Origin: Polaribacter butkevichii
Lineage (GTDB): Bacteria > Bacteroidota > Bacteroidia > Flavobacteriales > Flavobacteriaceae
DNA: 64,000 bases
Assembly: GCF_038024105.1 (NCBI RefSeq)
Contig: NZ_CP150661.1
Location: 1,445,001 to 1,509,000 of the forward strand
Direction: 5' to 3'
Shown here: positions 43,490-52,906 of the stretch, one piece after another
Layout of the letters: each line of letters opens with the position of its first letter
How positions within the stretch are numbered: position 1 is the stretch's first letter
The notes under the pieces: model-generated
Seen by the model: the letters and a program-made list of their open reading frames with translations, nothing else
Database searches by the model: none
What the model was told of the DNA's origin: nothing
Translations under genes and position numbers: made by a program

Positions 43490-43939
43490 AAAATTGTCCA
43501 GAACCACTCAAACCGTTGGAAAAAAAACAATAAAACTCTTGAATTTTAAAATGTTAGACACTCTCTCGCGAGTCAAAAATTTAGTTTTTTATAAAAATTA
43601 AAAAGGTTGAAAATATAGAGATTCTTAAAACAAAGTTTGTGGAATTTTTACTCAAACTTAAAATTTAAAAAGGCGGAGAAATCTCGTTTTTTAAGAATAA
43701 AAGAAACCACTCAAATGTTGAATTTCCAATTATTGCAGAGTGAAAATCTTTGAGGAATTATCACTCAAACGCAAAATTTGAAAATTAGGAAAGATCTCGT
43801 AAGTCAAAACATGAAAAACCACTCAAATGTTGAATTCCAAATATTTCGGAATTGAAAATGTTGGCGGAATTGTCACTCGAACGCTAAATCTCGAAAATAA
43901 TAACCAAAATCAGAAAAACAAAAAACAACTTTAGGCAAC
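43483..43939 (+). mobile_element. Noncoding cassette, family F copy 6
   Basis: A 457-bp unit that looks identical to the copy at 41196, only 2.3 kb away. Confidence 0.8.
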
Positions 43940-44067
43940 ACCGTGTAAAAAAAATTGCTTAATTTTAGCTTAATAAAAATTAGTGGCTTTTCTATAAACT
44001 TCTATTTTCCTTCGGAAAATAGCCGTTCATTTTAATCGCAACTTTTCATAACACAACAACGTTACCA
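43933..44067 (+). repeat. attC-like cassette junction site 45
   Basis: Left core AGGCAAC, right core GTTACCA. Family F subtype: arms GTGT/ACAC, hairpin CTATTTTCC/GGAAAATAG. Confidence 0.8.
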
Positions 44068-44087
44068 CACATAAAAAATTTGTACCT

Positions 44088-44921
44088 ATGATAAAACAAA
44101 ATCCTTTTTCAATTTATGATTTTTTAGGATATTTTATACCAGGAGCTCTTCTAATTTATTTATATACTTTCATAGAATATCTTGGGAGTATAAATGACAA
44201 ACTTGATTTATCTAGTTTTCTAAAATTAAACTCGGAACTTCAAATTGAAAAAGTCCTTTTCTTTGTAATATTAAGTTATTCCTTAGGTCATTTATTAAAT
44301 TTCACATCATCAATTACAATTGAAAAATATGCGAATTGGAAATATGATTATCCTTCAAAATACCTTTTAGGTTTTAATAAAAAAGGAGTAATTAAAACTC
44401 TGAATATTAGGAGATTTATTTTAGCCGTTATATTATTTCCTGTTACAGTTTTAGATTTAATACTTGGAGATTTATTTAAGTTTAAAAATTTCTATACTAG
44501 AAAATTAGATGATTTTCTAATTGAGACAATTTCAAAAAAAGGACTTATTTTAATTAATAGATTACTTGAAAATATTGAGCTTGATAATAAAATTAAAGGT
44601 TTGAAAAATTATGACTTCTTCAGAATATTTTCACATTATACATTTGAGCATTCTAAAAACCATCAATTTAGATTAGTAAATTATGTTGTTCTTTATGGTT
44701 TTTTGAGAACTATGACTTTGATATCAATAATTATATTTTGGTATTTTGTATACATAATGACTAACCAGATAAATGGTTTTGTGAATTATTTACAATTAAT
44801 TATAATTGGACTAATTTCCTATGTGTTTTTTATGGCATTTATGAAATTTTATCGCAGATATACATTGGAAGGATTAATGCTAATTGCAATTGACAAGGAA
44901 TTAATAGAAATTGAAGAATAA
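44088..44921 (+). CDS. Five-span membrane protein, 277 aa
   Basis: The N-terminus NPFSIYDFLGYFIPGALLIYL is a recurrent start in small membrane proteins of Bacteroidota accessory regions. Further helices lie near residues 55-75, 110-128, 200-225 and 232-255. The loop between them is basic and helical (LIETISKKGLILINRLLENIE). The function is unknown. Cassette ends: GTTACCACAC/GTGTGGTAAC, sharing cores with the duplicated 233-aa gene cassette. Confidence 0.75.
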   Translation: MIKQNPFSIYDFLGYFIPGALLIYLYTFIEYLGSINDKLDLSSFLKLNSELQIEKVLFFVILSYSLGHLLNFTSSITIEKYANWKYDYPSKYLLGFNKKGVIKTLNIRRFILAVILFPVTVLDLILGDLFKFKNFYTRKLDDFLIETISKKGLILINRLLENIELDNKIKGLKNYDFFRIFSHYTFEHSKNHQFRLVNYVVLYGFLRTMTLISIIIFWYFVYIMTNQINGFVNYLQLIIIGLISYVFFMAFMKFYRRYTLEGLMLIAIDKELIEIEE

Positions 44922-44930
44922 AAAAACGTG

Positions 44931-45065
44931 TGGTAACACAGTGTATAAAAAATTGCTACTTTTAGCTTAAATTAAAGTTTGTTGCTTTTTTATAAACTTC
45001 TGAATTTCCTTCGGAAATTCCTCGTTCACAAAAACGCAACTTTCCATAACACAAACACGTTGCAA
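44931..45065 (+). repeat. attC-like cassette junction site 46
   Basis: Left core TGGTAAC, right core GTTGCAA. Inner arms GTGTAT/ATAACAC (bulged); hairpin GAATTTCC/GGAAATTC. Confidence 0.83.
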
Positions 45066-45431
45066 GTAATTGGCGGAAACCACTCAGACACTTGAAATTT
45101 GCGGTTCAAAACTCTTGAATTTAAAAACGGAAAAAAGCTAGACACTCTCTCGTTCGGCAAAATTTGTAAAATTGGAGAGTTTTAGCAATTTAATCAAAAT
45201 GAATTTACTCAATCCCTGAAAATCCAAAATTGCGGAATTTAGCAAAATGCCGGAATTTTCACTCAAACCCTGAATTTAATAAGTTTGCGGAATTTAGCAA
45301 AACACGAAAAATCTAGAGCGCGAAATTCACTCAAACCTTGAATGACAAACTTGGCGGAATTACCACTCAAACGTTGAATTTTGAAAAATGAAAAAGTGCT
45401 ACAAACTGAAAAAAAACCAACTACTTGCAAC
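45059..45431 (+). mobile_element. Noncoding cassette, family A copy 7
   Basis: A 373-bp unit equal to copy 1 except for one extra A near GAAAAATGAAAAAG. Ends GTTGCAAGTA/TACTTGCAAC. Confidence 0.8.
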
Positions 45432-45559
45432 ACCGTTTATAAAAAATTGCTAAATTGTGCCTTATCAAAACTAGTCGCGTTTTTGTAAACCCCTATTTTC
45501 CTGCGGAAAATAGCCGTTCACTTTTAAACGCAACTTTCCCATAAACAACAACGTTGTAA
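45425..45559 (+). repeat. attC-like cassette junction site 47
   Basis: Left core TTGCAAC, right core GTTGTAA. Inner arms GTTTAT/ATAAAC; hairpin CTATTTTCC/GGAAAATAG. Confidence 0.85.
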
Positions 45560-45575
45560 AACATTTGAAAAAAAA

Positions 45576-46121
45576 ATGAAAACAAGATTAAAATATTTAA
45601 TAATTCCTTTTTTAGGATTGCTAATTGGTTGCGCAAGCGGACAACTGAAAACTACGGAAATCGAGAATGATGAAGCTATCATAATTACTCGTGCGTTCAT
45701 AAAAAATAATGGAGAAAATATAAATACAAAATGGAATTTTCTCTGGGATGAAAGGTTATGGGGGAAAAACGCTGTTTGGGTTGAAAAAGATGGATATGTA
45801 TTTATGAAATTACCAAAAGGAAAACATTTTATATCTCTACTTCAATACAATGAATATCGAAAAAATGTTCCTGACAATTATTTATCTGTAGATTTAGAAC
45901 CGAACAAAATATATTATATCGGAGATTTGACTTTTAACTGGAATATCAACAAAAATGATGTTGCGAATACTGGTGTTGTCGGAGCAGTTTCAGACGCAGG
46001 AAAAAATGAAAATAAAATTCAAGTTGACCTAATTGACAATTACGAAAATATGGTCAAGGAATTTAATGAAAAGTACGGAAATTCAAAACCTGTTGAAAAG
46101 CAACTAATCCGAATTGAATAA
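45576..46121 (+). CDS. Lipoprotein with DUF2846-like domain, 181 aa
   Basis: The lipobox LLIGCASG (cysteine 19) predicts a lipid anchor. The mature part (AVWVEKDGYVFMKLPKGKHFISL ... VDLEPNKIYYIGDLTF) follows the beta-sandwich pattern of DUF2846-type lipoproteins, in which a short ligand-like domain presents a YY(I/V)G strand. Cassette ends: GTTGTAAAAC/GTTTTACAAC. Confidence 0.78.
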   Translation: MKTRLKYLIIPFLGLLIGCASGQLKTTEIENDEAIIITRAFIKNNGENINTKWNFLWDERLWGKNAVWVEKDGYVFMKLPKGKHFISLLQYNEYRKNVPDNYLSVDLEPNKIYYIGDLTFNWNINKNDVANTGVVGAVSDAGKNENKIQVDLIDNYENMVKEFNEKYGNSKPVEKQLIRIE

Positions 46122-46133
46122 ATAAAAAACGTT

Positions 46134-46266
46134 TTACAACACCGTATAAACTTTATTGCTGGTTATAGCTCACTTGGGAAATTCCTCCGGAATTTCGCCG
46201 TTCGTGTTTTATTTAGTAAATTCAATGCTTAAACAACGCAACAAAGCTTATACAACAACGTTGCCA
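46134..46266 (+). repeat. attC-like cassette junction site 48
   Basis: Left core TTACAAC, right core GTTGCCA. Inner arms GTATAA/TTATAC; hairpin GAAATTCC/GGAATTTC. Confidence 0.86.
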
Positions 46267-46717
46267 AAAATTGTCCAGAACCACTCAAACTGTTCGAAAA
46301 AAAACAATAAAACTCTTGAATTTTAAAATGTTAGACACTCTCTCGCGAGTCAAAAATTTAGTTTTTTATAAACATTAAAAAGGTTGAAAATATAGAGATT
46401 CTTAAAACAAAGTTTGTGGAATTTTTACTCAAACTTAAAATTTAAAAAAGGCGGAGAAATCTCGTTTTTTAAGAATAAAAGAAACCACTCAAATGTTGAA
46501 TTTCCAATTATTGCGGAATGAAAATCTTTGCGGAATTTTCACTCAAACTCAAAATTTGAACATTAGGAAAGATCTCGTAAGTCAAAACATGAAAAAACAC
46601 TCAATTGTTGAATTCCAAATATTGCGGAATTAAAAATATTGGCGGAATTATCTCTTGAACGCTAAATCTCGAAAATAATAACCAAAATCAGAAAAACAAA
46701 AAACAACTTTAGGCAAC
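46260..46717 (+). mobile_element. Noncoding cassette, family F copy 7
   Basis: A 458-bp unit that looks identical to 23943-24400. Ends GTTGCC/GGCAAC. Confidence 0.8.
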
Positions 46718-46845
46718 ACCGTGTAAAAAAAATTGCTTAATTTTAGCTTAATAAAAATTAGTCGCATTTATATAAACTTCTATTTTCCTTCGGAAAATAG
46801 CCGTTCATTTTAATCGCAACTTTTCATAACACAACAACGTTGCCA
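46711..46845 (+). repeat. attC-like cassette junction site 49
   Basis: Left core AGGCAAC, right core GTTGCCA. Family F subtype: arms GTGT/ACAC, hairpin CTATTTTCC/GGAAAATAG. Confidence 0.8.
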
Positions 46846-46942
46846 GTAATTTAACGGAACAGCTAGAAGCCATTTGAATTGAACGAATAGAAAACTAAAA
46901 TCACAATTATATTTAAATAAGGAAATAGAATTTTAACCGAAA

Positions 46943-47392
46943 ATGACTTTAAAGAATAAAATATTATTGAATAAATTTCTTGTACCTGCGATATTGTTGG
47001 TTATCCTAATAATCTATGTATTAAGACAAAATTATTTAGAATTCGGATTTATAATTTATTACCTCATTTTGTGGTTAATAGTTTCTCTGTTTATCTTTTA
47101 CAAACAGAAAAACCATTTGATTGAATATAATGCTGAATCGAATGAATTAAAAATCAAATATTACGCTGGAATAAATAAAACTGCTGAAAAGATTATCCAA
47201 GTAGATAAAATAGTAAGCAACAAATTAGATACGAGAATATTCGATTTCGGATTTGATGTATTATCAATAAAATATGTAAATGAACAAGATTTGTATGACC
47301 TTTTGGAATTAAGAGTTAGCAAAAAAGAAGATTGGATTGATATTTTATCTTCAATCAACAACTCAACCGAAATAAATAAACCAGCGGAATAA
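46943..47392 (+). CDS. Two-span membrane protein with PH-like tail, 149 aa
   Basis: Two membrane helices (FLVPAILLVILIIYVL and FIIYYLILWLIVSLFIFY) are followed by a cytoplasmic domain with strands HLIEYNAESNELKIKYYAG and DVLSIKYV, resembling the bacterial PH-like domain of small two-helix proteins. The assignment is tentative. The start is about 100 bases after the right core, a longer leader than most. Cassette ends: GTTGCCAGTA/TACTGGCAAC. Its closing site is of the family F subtype. Confidence 0.72.
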   Translation: MTLKNKILLNKFLVPAILLVILIIYVLRQNYLEFGFIIYYLILWLIVSLFIFYKQKNHLIEYNAESNELKIKYYAGINKTAEKIIQVDKIVSNKLDTRIFDFGFDVLSIKYVNEQDLYDLLELRVSKKEDWIDILSSINNSTEINKPAE

Positions 47393-47399
47393 AAACTAC

Positions 47400-47534
47400 T
47401 GGCAACACCGTGTAAAAAAAATTGCTTAATTTTAGCTTAATAAAAATTAGTAGCTTTTCTATAAACTTCTATTTTCCTTCGGAAAATAGCCGTTCATTTT
47501 AATCGCAACTTTTCATAACACAACAACGTTGGCA
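47400..47534 (+). repeat. attC-like cassette junction site 50
   Basis: Left core TGGCAAC, right core GTTGGCA. Body like the sites after family F cassettes (arms GTGT/ACAC, hairpin CTATTTTCC/GGAAAATAG) but attached to a gene. Confidence 0.82.
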
Positions 47535-47560
47535 ACAAGCAAAAAACAGAACGCTGAAAA

Positions 47561-48076
47561 ATGAACAGAATGAAAAATTACATAATAATATTTCTGATTT
47601 TTATAAATATTTCTTGTAATGAGAAAAAGACGAACAAAACTTATTTAGCAAATTATGTTGAGTCAATTAAGGAAAAACATTCTTTAACTGAAAATCCATT
47701 AGTTCTAATTGATGGTTATGTTGAGCAGTATGAATTAATGAATGACGGAGCATTCTTATTATTAGAAGAAGATATTGTAAACACCGAATATTTAAAGAAA
47801 GAAACTGCTTTTAAAATTTACGGAGAAAAAGGAAAAAATGGAGCTGTATTAGTAAAAACGATACTTTCAGAATTAGGAAATAAAAACTCAAATTCTGACA
47901 AAAAAACTATTTATGTCTTGGATGGAAAAATTATATCAAAAAATGCATATCATAAGATTGAAAAGAATAAAATAATCGGAATTGCAACAATTTTGGAAAA
48001 GAATGCTATTAAGGAATTAACATCAGAAAAATGTGATGAACTGATTTATGTCACAACAGAAATGCCGAAAAAGTAA
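47561..48076 (+). CDS. Lipoprotein with TonB-plug-like motif, 171 aa
   Basis: The signal peptide ends in a lipobox (FINISCNEKK). The segment FKIYGEKGKNGAVLVKT matches the (Y)G..G.NGV(I/V) motif found in plug domains of TonB receptors and in M56/BlaR1-type tails, and IYVLDGKII follows. It is probably a small detached plug-like domain; the partner is unknown. Cassette ends: GTTGGCAAC/GTTGCCAAC. Confidence 0.78.
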   Translation: MNRMKNYIIIFLIFINISCNEKKTNKTYLANYVESIKEKHSLTENPLVLIDGYVEQYELMNDGAFLLLEEDIVNTEYLKKETAFKIYGEKGKNGAVLVKTILSELGNKNSNSDKKTIYVLDGKIISKNAYHKIEKNKIIGIATILEKNAIKELTSEKCDELIYVTTEMPKK

Positions 48077-48084
48077 AAGCCAGT

Positions 48085-48218
48085 TGCCAACACCGTATAA
48101 AAAAAATTGCTAAATTAGTGCTTAATTAAAGGCAGTTGCATTTTTGCCAACTTCTGAATTTCCTTCGGAAATTCCTCGCTGACAAAACCGCAACTTTCCT
48201 TATACAACAACGTTAGGC
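48085..48218 (+). repeat. attC-like cassette junction site 51
   Basis: Left core TGCCAAC, right core GTTAGGC. Inner arms GTATAA/TTATAC; hairpin GAATTTCC/GGAAATTC. Confidence 0.85.
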
Positions 48219-48247
48219 GTAATGTCAAAAAAAACGAACGTAATGAA

Positions 48248-48778
48248 ATGATAATAAGCAATATAAAAGATAATTTTTATAGTTTTTTTAAATTACAGAA
48301 AGACGAACTTAAACGTGAAGAGTTAAATGATTATTCTCTTAAAGTTTATAAATATTTAAAAAGGCATAACAAAGAGTTATTAAAAAATATATCATTAGAA
48401 AAATCGAATTTTGGAAAAAAGTATATTTCGGTTGAACTAAAACCAAAAAATGAAAATACTGTTGCTAATTTATACTTTGAAACTGAAAATAACGAATTAA
48501 CTGTTGGGTTTGGTAATTTTCATAGCCATTATGATAATTTTGCAGAACTGAATTTCAAAAAGGAACTGAAAAAAGCACTTGAAAATTTTTATAAATTATT
48601 AAAAGACGAATTATTTGTTGTTTCTGCTGGTGGTGGAGTATCAACACTTTTGACAAATAAAGAAATAGAAATTCTTGAAAGTGGGAAAAATCTTGAACAT
48701 TTTAATTATGATTGTATTACATATTATATAACTTCGTGGAGCGGAAAACACGACAGAACATTTAAAAAACCAAGTTGA
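48248..48778 (+). CDS. Soluble hypothetical protein, 176 aa
   Basis: A mixed alpha/beta protein with the stretch VANLYFETENNELTVGFGNFHSHYDNF, a pattern common in predicted immunity proteins against polymorphic toxins (strand, then an H.H.D segment). This is only a resemblance. It is the single gene of its cassette (ends GTTAGGCGTA/TACGCCTAAC). Its closing site is interrupted by an IS110 element. Confidence 0.72.
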   Translation: MIISNIKDNFYSFFKLQKDELKREELNDYSLKVYKYLKRHNKELLKNISLEKSNFGKKYISVELKPKNENTVANLYFETENNELTVGFGNFHSHYDNFAELNFKKELKKALENFYKLLKDELFVVSAGGGVSTLLTNKEIEILESGKNLEHFNYDCITYYITSWSGKHDRTFKKPS

Positions 48779-48930
48779 AAAAAGAAGTATTGAAAAGTAA
48801 AAACACTACGCCTAACAAAGAACTGAGCTAAAAAACAACTCTTTTCTTCATTAAATTTACGCACTATTATTTTAGGCTCATAATGCTATGAATTCGTATT
48901 TTGAGCTTTTATTTTTTATGTAAATACTAC

Positions 48931-49899
48931 TTATTTTGATAAAACAGAAACGTACGTTTCGTCATATGGTAAACCTGATTTTGCAATAGCAAAACCCTGT
49001 CTTATCAATTTATTTGAAACCGCTATTAAAGCCAATTTCTTACTCTTACCCTTGTTAACAATTCGCTCATAAATCTCGCGACATCCTTTATTATGCTTGC
49101 TAGCTGTAAAAGCACAGAGAAACAAGAGGTTGCGTAACTTCCTATTTCCAACCTTACTTATTCTACTTCTTCCACGTACACTACTCCCAGATACTCTTAT
49201 CGTTGGAGTAATTCCTACATAACTACATAATTGTGAAGCTGTTTCAAATTTCTTAAATCCATCAGTAATTACAATTAAAAACAATGCCGTTTTCAATCCT
49301 ATTCCTGGAATACTTGTTAGCAATGTTAACTGTGCTTGCTGGTCTTGTTTTACTAACGATAATACTTTTGTTTCGATTCCTAAAATCTCTTTATCTAAAT
49401 GTTTTTTAGTCCGTTTTAATGAACTATAAACCCACTTAGAAGGAATCCCTAAAACTTCTTCTCCGTGAATTTTATTCTTAACCGCTGTACGTTTTTTAAT
49501 ATTACTATCTAATAATCTAAACAACTGTAAACACTCGCTCTGAACATTGGTAAGAGCCGTATACAATGGAACTTCATTAATGGTTCCATATTCACAAATA
49601 GCCTTCGCATCACTTTTATCCGTCTTTACTTTAGATAATTTCATTTGGATAAATCGCTTGACTGATAAAGGATTTACAACCGATACAAAAATGCTTTGCT
49701 TGTATAAAAACTGAGCTAATCTATAATGATAATAACCTGTTGCTTCCATAATTACTAATGAGTTGTTAGGCAGACTTTTTAAGAATCTTTTAAACCCTAA
49801 TTCATCATTTTTAAATTGATCATGACCACTTGTACTTCCATAAACATCAAAAACGTCTTTACTGATGTCAACTCCAAAAATTTCCTTATATTTATTCAT
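48931..49899 (-). CDS. IS110-family transposase (DEDD recombinase), 322 aa
   Basis: Transposase of the surrounding element. The N-terminal EIFGVDISKDVFDVYG holds the first acidic residue of the RuvC-like domain; the C-terminal region reads LTSIPGIGLKTALFLIVITDGFKKF...LCSYVGITPTIRVSGSSVRGRSRISKVG, with the family's catalytic serine region VSGSSVRG. I start at the ATG at 49899 (MNKYKEIFG); an upstream in-frame ATG at 49968 would extend into the putative guide-RNA region. Intact. Confidence 0.92.
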   Translation of the reverse strand: MNKYKEIFGVDISKDVFDVYGSTSGHDQFKNDELGFKRFLKSLPNNSLVIMEATGYYHYRLAQFLYKQSIFVSVVNPLSVKRFIQMKLSKVKTDKSDAKAICEYGTINEVPLYTALTNVQSECLQLFRLLDSNIKKRTAVKNKIHGEEVLGIPSKWVYSSLKRTKKHLDKEILGIETKVLSLVKQDQQAQLTLLTSIPGIGLKTALFLIVITDGFKKFETASQLCSYVGITPTIRVSGSSVRGRSRISKVGNRKLRNLLFLCAFTASKHNKGCREIYERIVNKGKSKKLALIAVSNKLIRQGFAIAKSGLPYDETYVSVLSK

Positions 49900-50121
49900 A
49901 AGAACTGATTTATGAAAGAATAACCTACTTTTACTCACAACAACTTGAAATCGAGATCTAGGTCTCACAGAACTGAACGTGATTGTTAGTAGAAAAGAGA
50001 GAGGATTATCAATGTTGTCGAAGTCTTGGCTTCACCGTGTATATTAACCTTAATTCTCTCTTTTATTCTTTCTGATTTATATACTTAAATTTAGTCTTTT
50101 ATTATAAAATGCTAACTTAAG
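49900..50121 (-). ncRNA. Candidate bridge RNA region of IS110 element 2
   Basis: A perfect 10-bp stem AAAAGAGAGA/TCTCTCTTTT (49993-50002 with 50055-50064) encloses a loop containing CACCGTGTATA (50033-50043). These 11 bases equal the restored target across the insertion point (AACA joined to CCGTGTATA). ACAACA-like bases elsewhere in the loop could read the other half. Guide function is inferred. Confidence 0.5.
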
Positions 50122-50271
50122 CCGTGTATAATTTATTGCTGGTAATCGCCTACTTACGAAAGTCCTTTGGGACTTTCTTGGTTCGTGTTTTATTTACTAA
50201 ATTTACTGCTTAAACACGCAACAAACCATACACAACAACGTTGTGTTTAATACAAAACGAAATCCTAATCA

Positions 50272-50922
50272 ATGAATGAACTTATAGAATTAAATTCCAA
50301 AAATCTGAAAAAAGGATACTTTTGGTCTGCTGGTTTTTTAAGTTTTATTTTCATTTTACTTTTATTGTTTGATAGTTCTGAAATACCTTTAAAATGGATA
50401 ATTATTATTTTTTTAGGAACATTAATTATTCTTCCGCTTTTTATTTTGGGCGTTTGGTCTTGGGATTGGTATAGAAACAGGAAAAATTACAACCGAATTT
50501 ACTCTAAAAACCCATATAAAAATCTGAAACAAATTGGATTTTATAATCGTGTGAAATCTGTAATTCATCCAAATGGAATGATTGATTATATTTATTTTTC
50601 AAAATTTAATAATTGGGAAATATATTTCGAAGTAAGTTTTCGAAAACCGAAAATTGTAACATTCAGTATTTATGGAAACATTCCTGAATTAAAAGAAATG
50701 AAAACGGAATTTGAAAAAAAGAATAACGAGAAATTTATAATTGACAAATATGGAATTTCTTGGGAAATTAATACAAAAAAGGAAAATTCAATCACAATAA
50801 AATACATTGAGAATAAATTAAACTCTATGATTAAAATGGCTGAAAATTTAAATTGCGAAGAGACAATAACATCTGAATATGAAAAAGTACTAAACACAAC
50901 ACCGTATAAACTTTATTGCTAA
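50272..50922 (+). CDS. Two-span membrane protein, 216 aa
   Basis: Two helices (FWSAGFLSFIFILLLLF and WIIIIFLGTLIILPLFILGVW) precede a soluble domain with FEVSFRKPKIVTFSIYGNIPEL. No family is recognised. The frame runs through the left core into the junction site, so the last residues (TTPYKLYC) are site-encoded. Cassette ends: GTTGTGTTTA/TAAACACAAC. Confidence 0.72.
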   Translation: MNELIELNSKNLKKGYFWSAGFLSFIFILLLLFDSSEIPLKWIIIIFLGTLIILPLFILGVWSWDWYRNRKNYNRIYSKNPYKNLKQIGFYNRVKSVIHPNGMIDYIYFSKFNNWEIYFEVSFRKPKIVTFSIYGNIPELKEMKTEFEKKNNEKFIIDKYGISWEINTKKENSITIKYIENKLNSMIKMAENLNCEETITSEYEKVLNTTPYKLYC

Positions 50923-51027
50923 CTATTTGCTTACTTGCGAAAGTCCTCGCGGACTTTCTTGGTCAGTAATTATTTAGTAACTTTACTGCTAAACCAACGC
51001 AACAAAGCTTATACATCAACGTTGGCT
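50894..51027 (+). repeat. attC-like cassette junction site 53
   Basis: Left core ACACAAC, right core GTTGGCT. Inner arms GTATAA/TTATAC; hairpin GAAAGTCC/GGACTTTC. Confidence 0.86.
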
Positions 51028-51116
51028 TTAATGCAGGAAAATCCAAGCTCGAAATTTGAAATTACGTTATAAGAATTGATATTAATTCAGAAAATCTGAA
51101 TTAATAAGTTTAAGAA

Positions 51117-51692
51117 ATGAAAATTAAAAAAATTTTAACGATAATAGGACAAGTAATTGTTTTAAGTATAATATCACTGATAGGAATAATTTTCATTTAT
51201 ATGAATATTCCTGGAAACGGAGCGATTTGTGACGCTGAAAGTATATTTTTACTTGGATTCATTTTGACTTTTACAATTCTAATAATTGGATTTATTATCA
51301 ACACAATAAATTTTCACAATCAAGGGAAATGGAAAAAATATAGAATTATTTCAATAATATATGTTTGTACGTTAGTCATATTAAGTATTTCTTTTAGGGG
51401 AATTTTGTTCTCAACAACTTATGGAAAACAAAAAATTGTTATTGAAAGTAATAGTTTTCCTTTAATAAAATTAGAATTATACGAAAGTGGTCGCTTTTTC
51501 TCAAATACTTTGGGAATTGGTTGTGAAACGGAAAATATTGGAACATTTAGCTTAAATAATAATGTTCTAAAACTAAATTATAATAATGAGAAATCTGAAT
51601 ATTTAGGAACAAAGTACAAGATTGAAAATAAAAATGTTATATGTTTAGATTGTAAAAATAAGTCTGAATTAAGAATAACGAAAGGAAATTAA
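51117..51692 (+). CDS. Three-span membrane protein, 191 aa
   Basis: Membrane helices near residues 6-30, 40-62 and 75-95 are followed by an exported domain with two cysteine pairs (GIGCETEN; CLDCKNKS) and a strand IVIESNSFPLIKLELYESGRFF. No family is recognised. Cassette ends: GTTGGCTTTA and AAAAGCCAAC (complementary over the core and most of the extension). Confidence 0.72.
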   Translation: MKIKKILTIIGQVIVLSIISLIGIIFIYMNIPGNGAICDAESIFLLGFILTFTILIIGFIINTINFHNQGKWKKYRIISIIYVCTLVILSISFRGILFSTTYGKQKIVIESNSFPLIKLELYESGRFFSNTLGIGCETENIGTFSLNNNVLKLNYNNEKSEYLGTKYKIENKNVICLDCKNKSELRITKGN

Positions 51693-51706
51693 ACAAAAGC
51701 ACTAAA

Positions 51707-51839
51707 AGCCAACACCGTGTAAAAAAAATTGCTTGTTTTAGCTTACTTGCGAAAATCCTCTCGGATTTTCTTGGTTTGTGTTTTATTTACTAACTTTAGT
51801 GCTTAAACCCGCAACTTTTCCTACACAACAACGTTGGTA
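51707..51839 (+). repeat. attC-like cassette junction site 54
   Basis: Left core AGCCAAC, right core GTTGGTA. Inner arms GTGTA/TACAC; hairpin GAAAATCC/GGATTTTC. Confidence 0.85.
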
Positions 51840-51851
51840 AAAATTAAAAAA

Positions 51852-52193
51852 ATGAGTGATAATAAAAAACCATTTTTCTTCATTCTTTCAGTTTTATTAA
51901 TTATTTGCTACACAATATTTGAAAAAAATTCTTATCACAAAGAAATCATTGACAATAAAAAAACTGTAATCGGAAAAGTTACTGAATATCAATTTTCTGA
52001 ATATGATTACCTTCTAACATATGAATATGAAGTTAATGAAGTTAAATATAAAAATGTTATTTCGACTTCATTTTTTAAATGTAAAGATGGAATTCGAGGT
52101 TGTGTTGGAAAAGCTTTTAATGTTTCTTATTCTTCTATTAACCCAAAAAAGAGTGATATAAATTTAGAAGAATATAATAAGTTTAAAGATTAA
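51852..52193 (+). CDS. Small anchored protein with DUF3592-like domain, 113 aa
   Basis: I chose ATG 51852; a TTG at 51834 lies inside the core. One N-terminal helix (FFFILSVLLIICYTIF) is followed by an exported domain TVIGKVTEYQF...LTYEYEVNEVKYKNVIST...GKAFNVSYSSINPKKSDI, which follows the DUF3592 strand order (G.V, Y.Y.V...Y, G..v.V.Y...NP..S). Cassette ends: GTTGGTAAAA/TTTTACCAAC. Confidence 0.72.
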   Translation: MSDNKKPFFFILSVLLIICYTIFEKNSYHKEIIDNKKTVIGKVTEYQFSEYDYLLTYEYEVNEVKYKNVISTSFFKCKDGIRGCVGKAFNVSYSSINPKKSDINLEEYNKFKD

Positions 52194-52376
52194 TTATAAC
52201 ATAAAATTGTCGAAATAAAAAATATGTGAATTTATAAAACGTGAAAATAAAATTGTACAAATTAATGAAATATGAAATTGAAAATATTTGCGAACTTCTT
52301 ACTCAACTCTGAATTTTAAAAACCTGAATGAAAAAGAATACTTAAATTTAATCAATTTTGGAATTAAAAAAACTTT
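52194..52376 (+). other. Noncoding tail of a gene cassette resembling noncoding cassettes
   Basis: About 180 bases after the gene contain TTACTCAACTCTGAATTTT and GGAATT words like those in the gene-free families. It may be the remains of a noncoding cassette fused to a gene cassette. Confidence 0.4.
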
Positions 52377-52510
52377 TACCAACACCATATATAATTTATT
52401 GCTGGCTTTTTGCTTACTTGCGAAAATCCTCGCGGATTTTCTTTGTCAGTAATTATTTACTAAATTAGGTGCTTGAAACACGCAACAAACCATATATAAA
52501 CACGTTGGCA
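52377..52510 (+). repeat. attC-like cassette junction site 55
   Basis: Left core TACCAAC, right core GTTGGCA. Inner arms ATATAT/ATATAT; hairpin GAAAATCC/GGATTTTC. Confidence 0.85.
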
Positions 52511-52906
52511 AAAACTCGGGAAAGGCGCCGAAATAAAGTCTGTTTTATAAATTTACTTCTTGCTTTTCCTCTCTTTTCAAAACCCAATTTCGGAAAATGT
52601 AGAAATTTAAAATTTATGGAACAGTCTCTCGCTCGTGAAATTTTGTAAAAATTGGAGAGTTTGAAAAATTTAATAAAATGGAATTTACTCAAACACTGAA
52701 AATCCAAAATTGCGGAATTTTCACTCAAGCCTTGAATTTAGCAAGTTTGCGGAATTTAGCAAAATACGGAAAAACAAAATGGTGGAATTCTTACTCAAAC
52801 TCTGAATTTAGCAAGTTTACGGAATTCTCACTCAGGGATTGAATTTTGAAAAAAAAGAAAATTATGAAAAAGTTGAACGAAATAAAAAAATCACGCATTT
52901 GCCAAC
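52504..52906 (+). mobile_element. Noncoding cassette, family D copy 3
   Basis: A 403-bp unit that looks identical to 24522-24924. Ends GTTGGCAAA/TTTGCCAAC. Confidence 0.78.

Larger units (their letters stand above)
48818..50121 (-). mobile_element. IS110-family insertion sequence 2 in a junction site
   Basis: A 1,304-bp element unrelated at DNA level to the one at 13367. It has about 113 noncoding bases 3' of the transposase gene and about 222 bases 5' of it. Boundaries come from the restored junction site and may shift by one or two bases. It inserted between the left core and the inner arm, the mirror position of element 1. Confidence 0.83.
48810..50246 (+). repeat. attC-like cassette junction site 52, interrupted by IS110 element
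   Basis: Left core GCCTAAC, right core GTTGTGT. Removing 48818-50121 joins AACA to CCGTGTATAATTT and restores a normal 133-bp site. Inner arms GTGTAT/ATACAC; hairpin GAAAGTCC/GGACTTTC. Confidence 0.85.
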
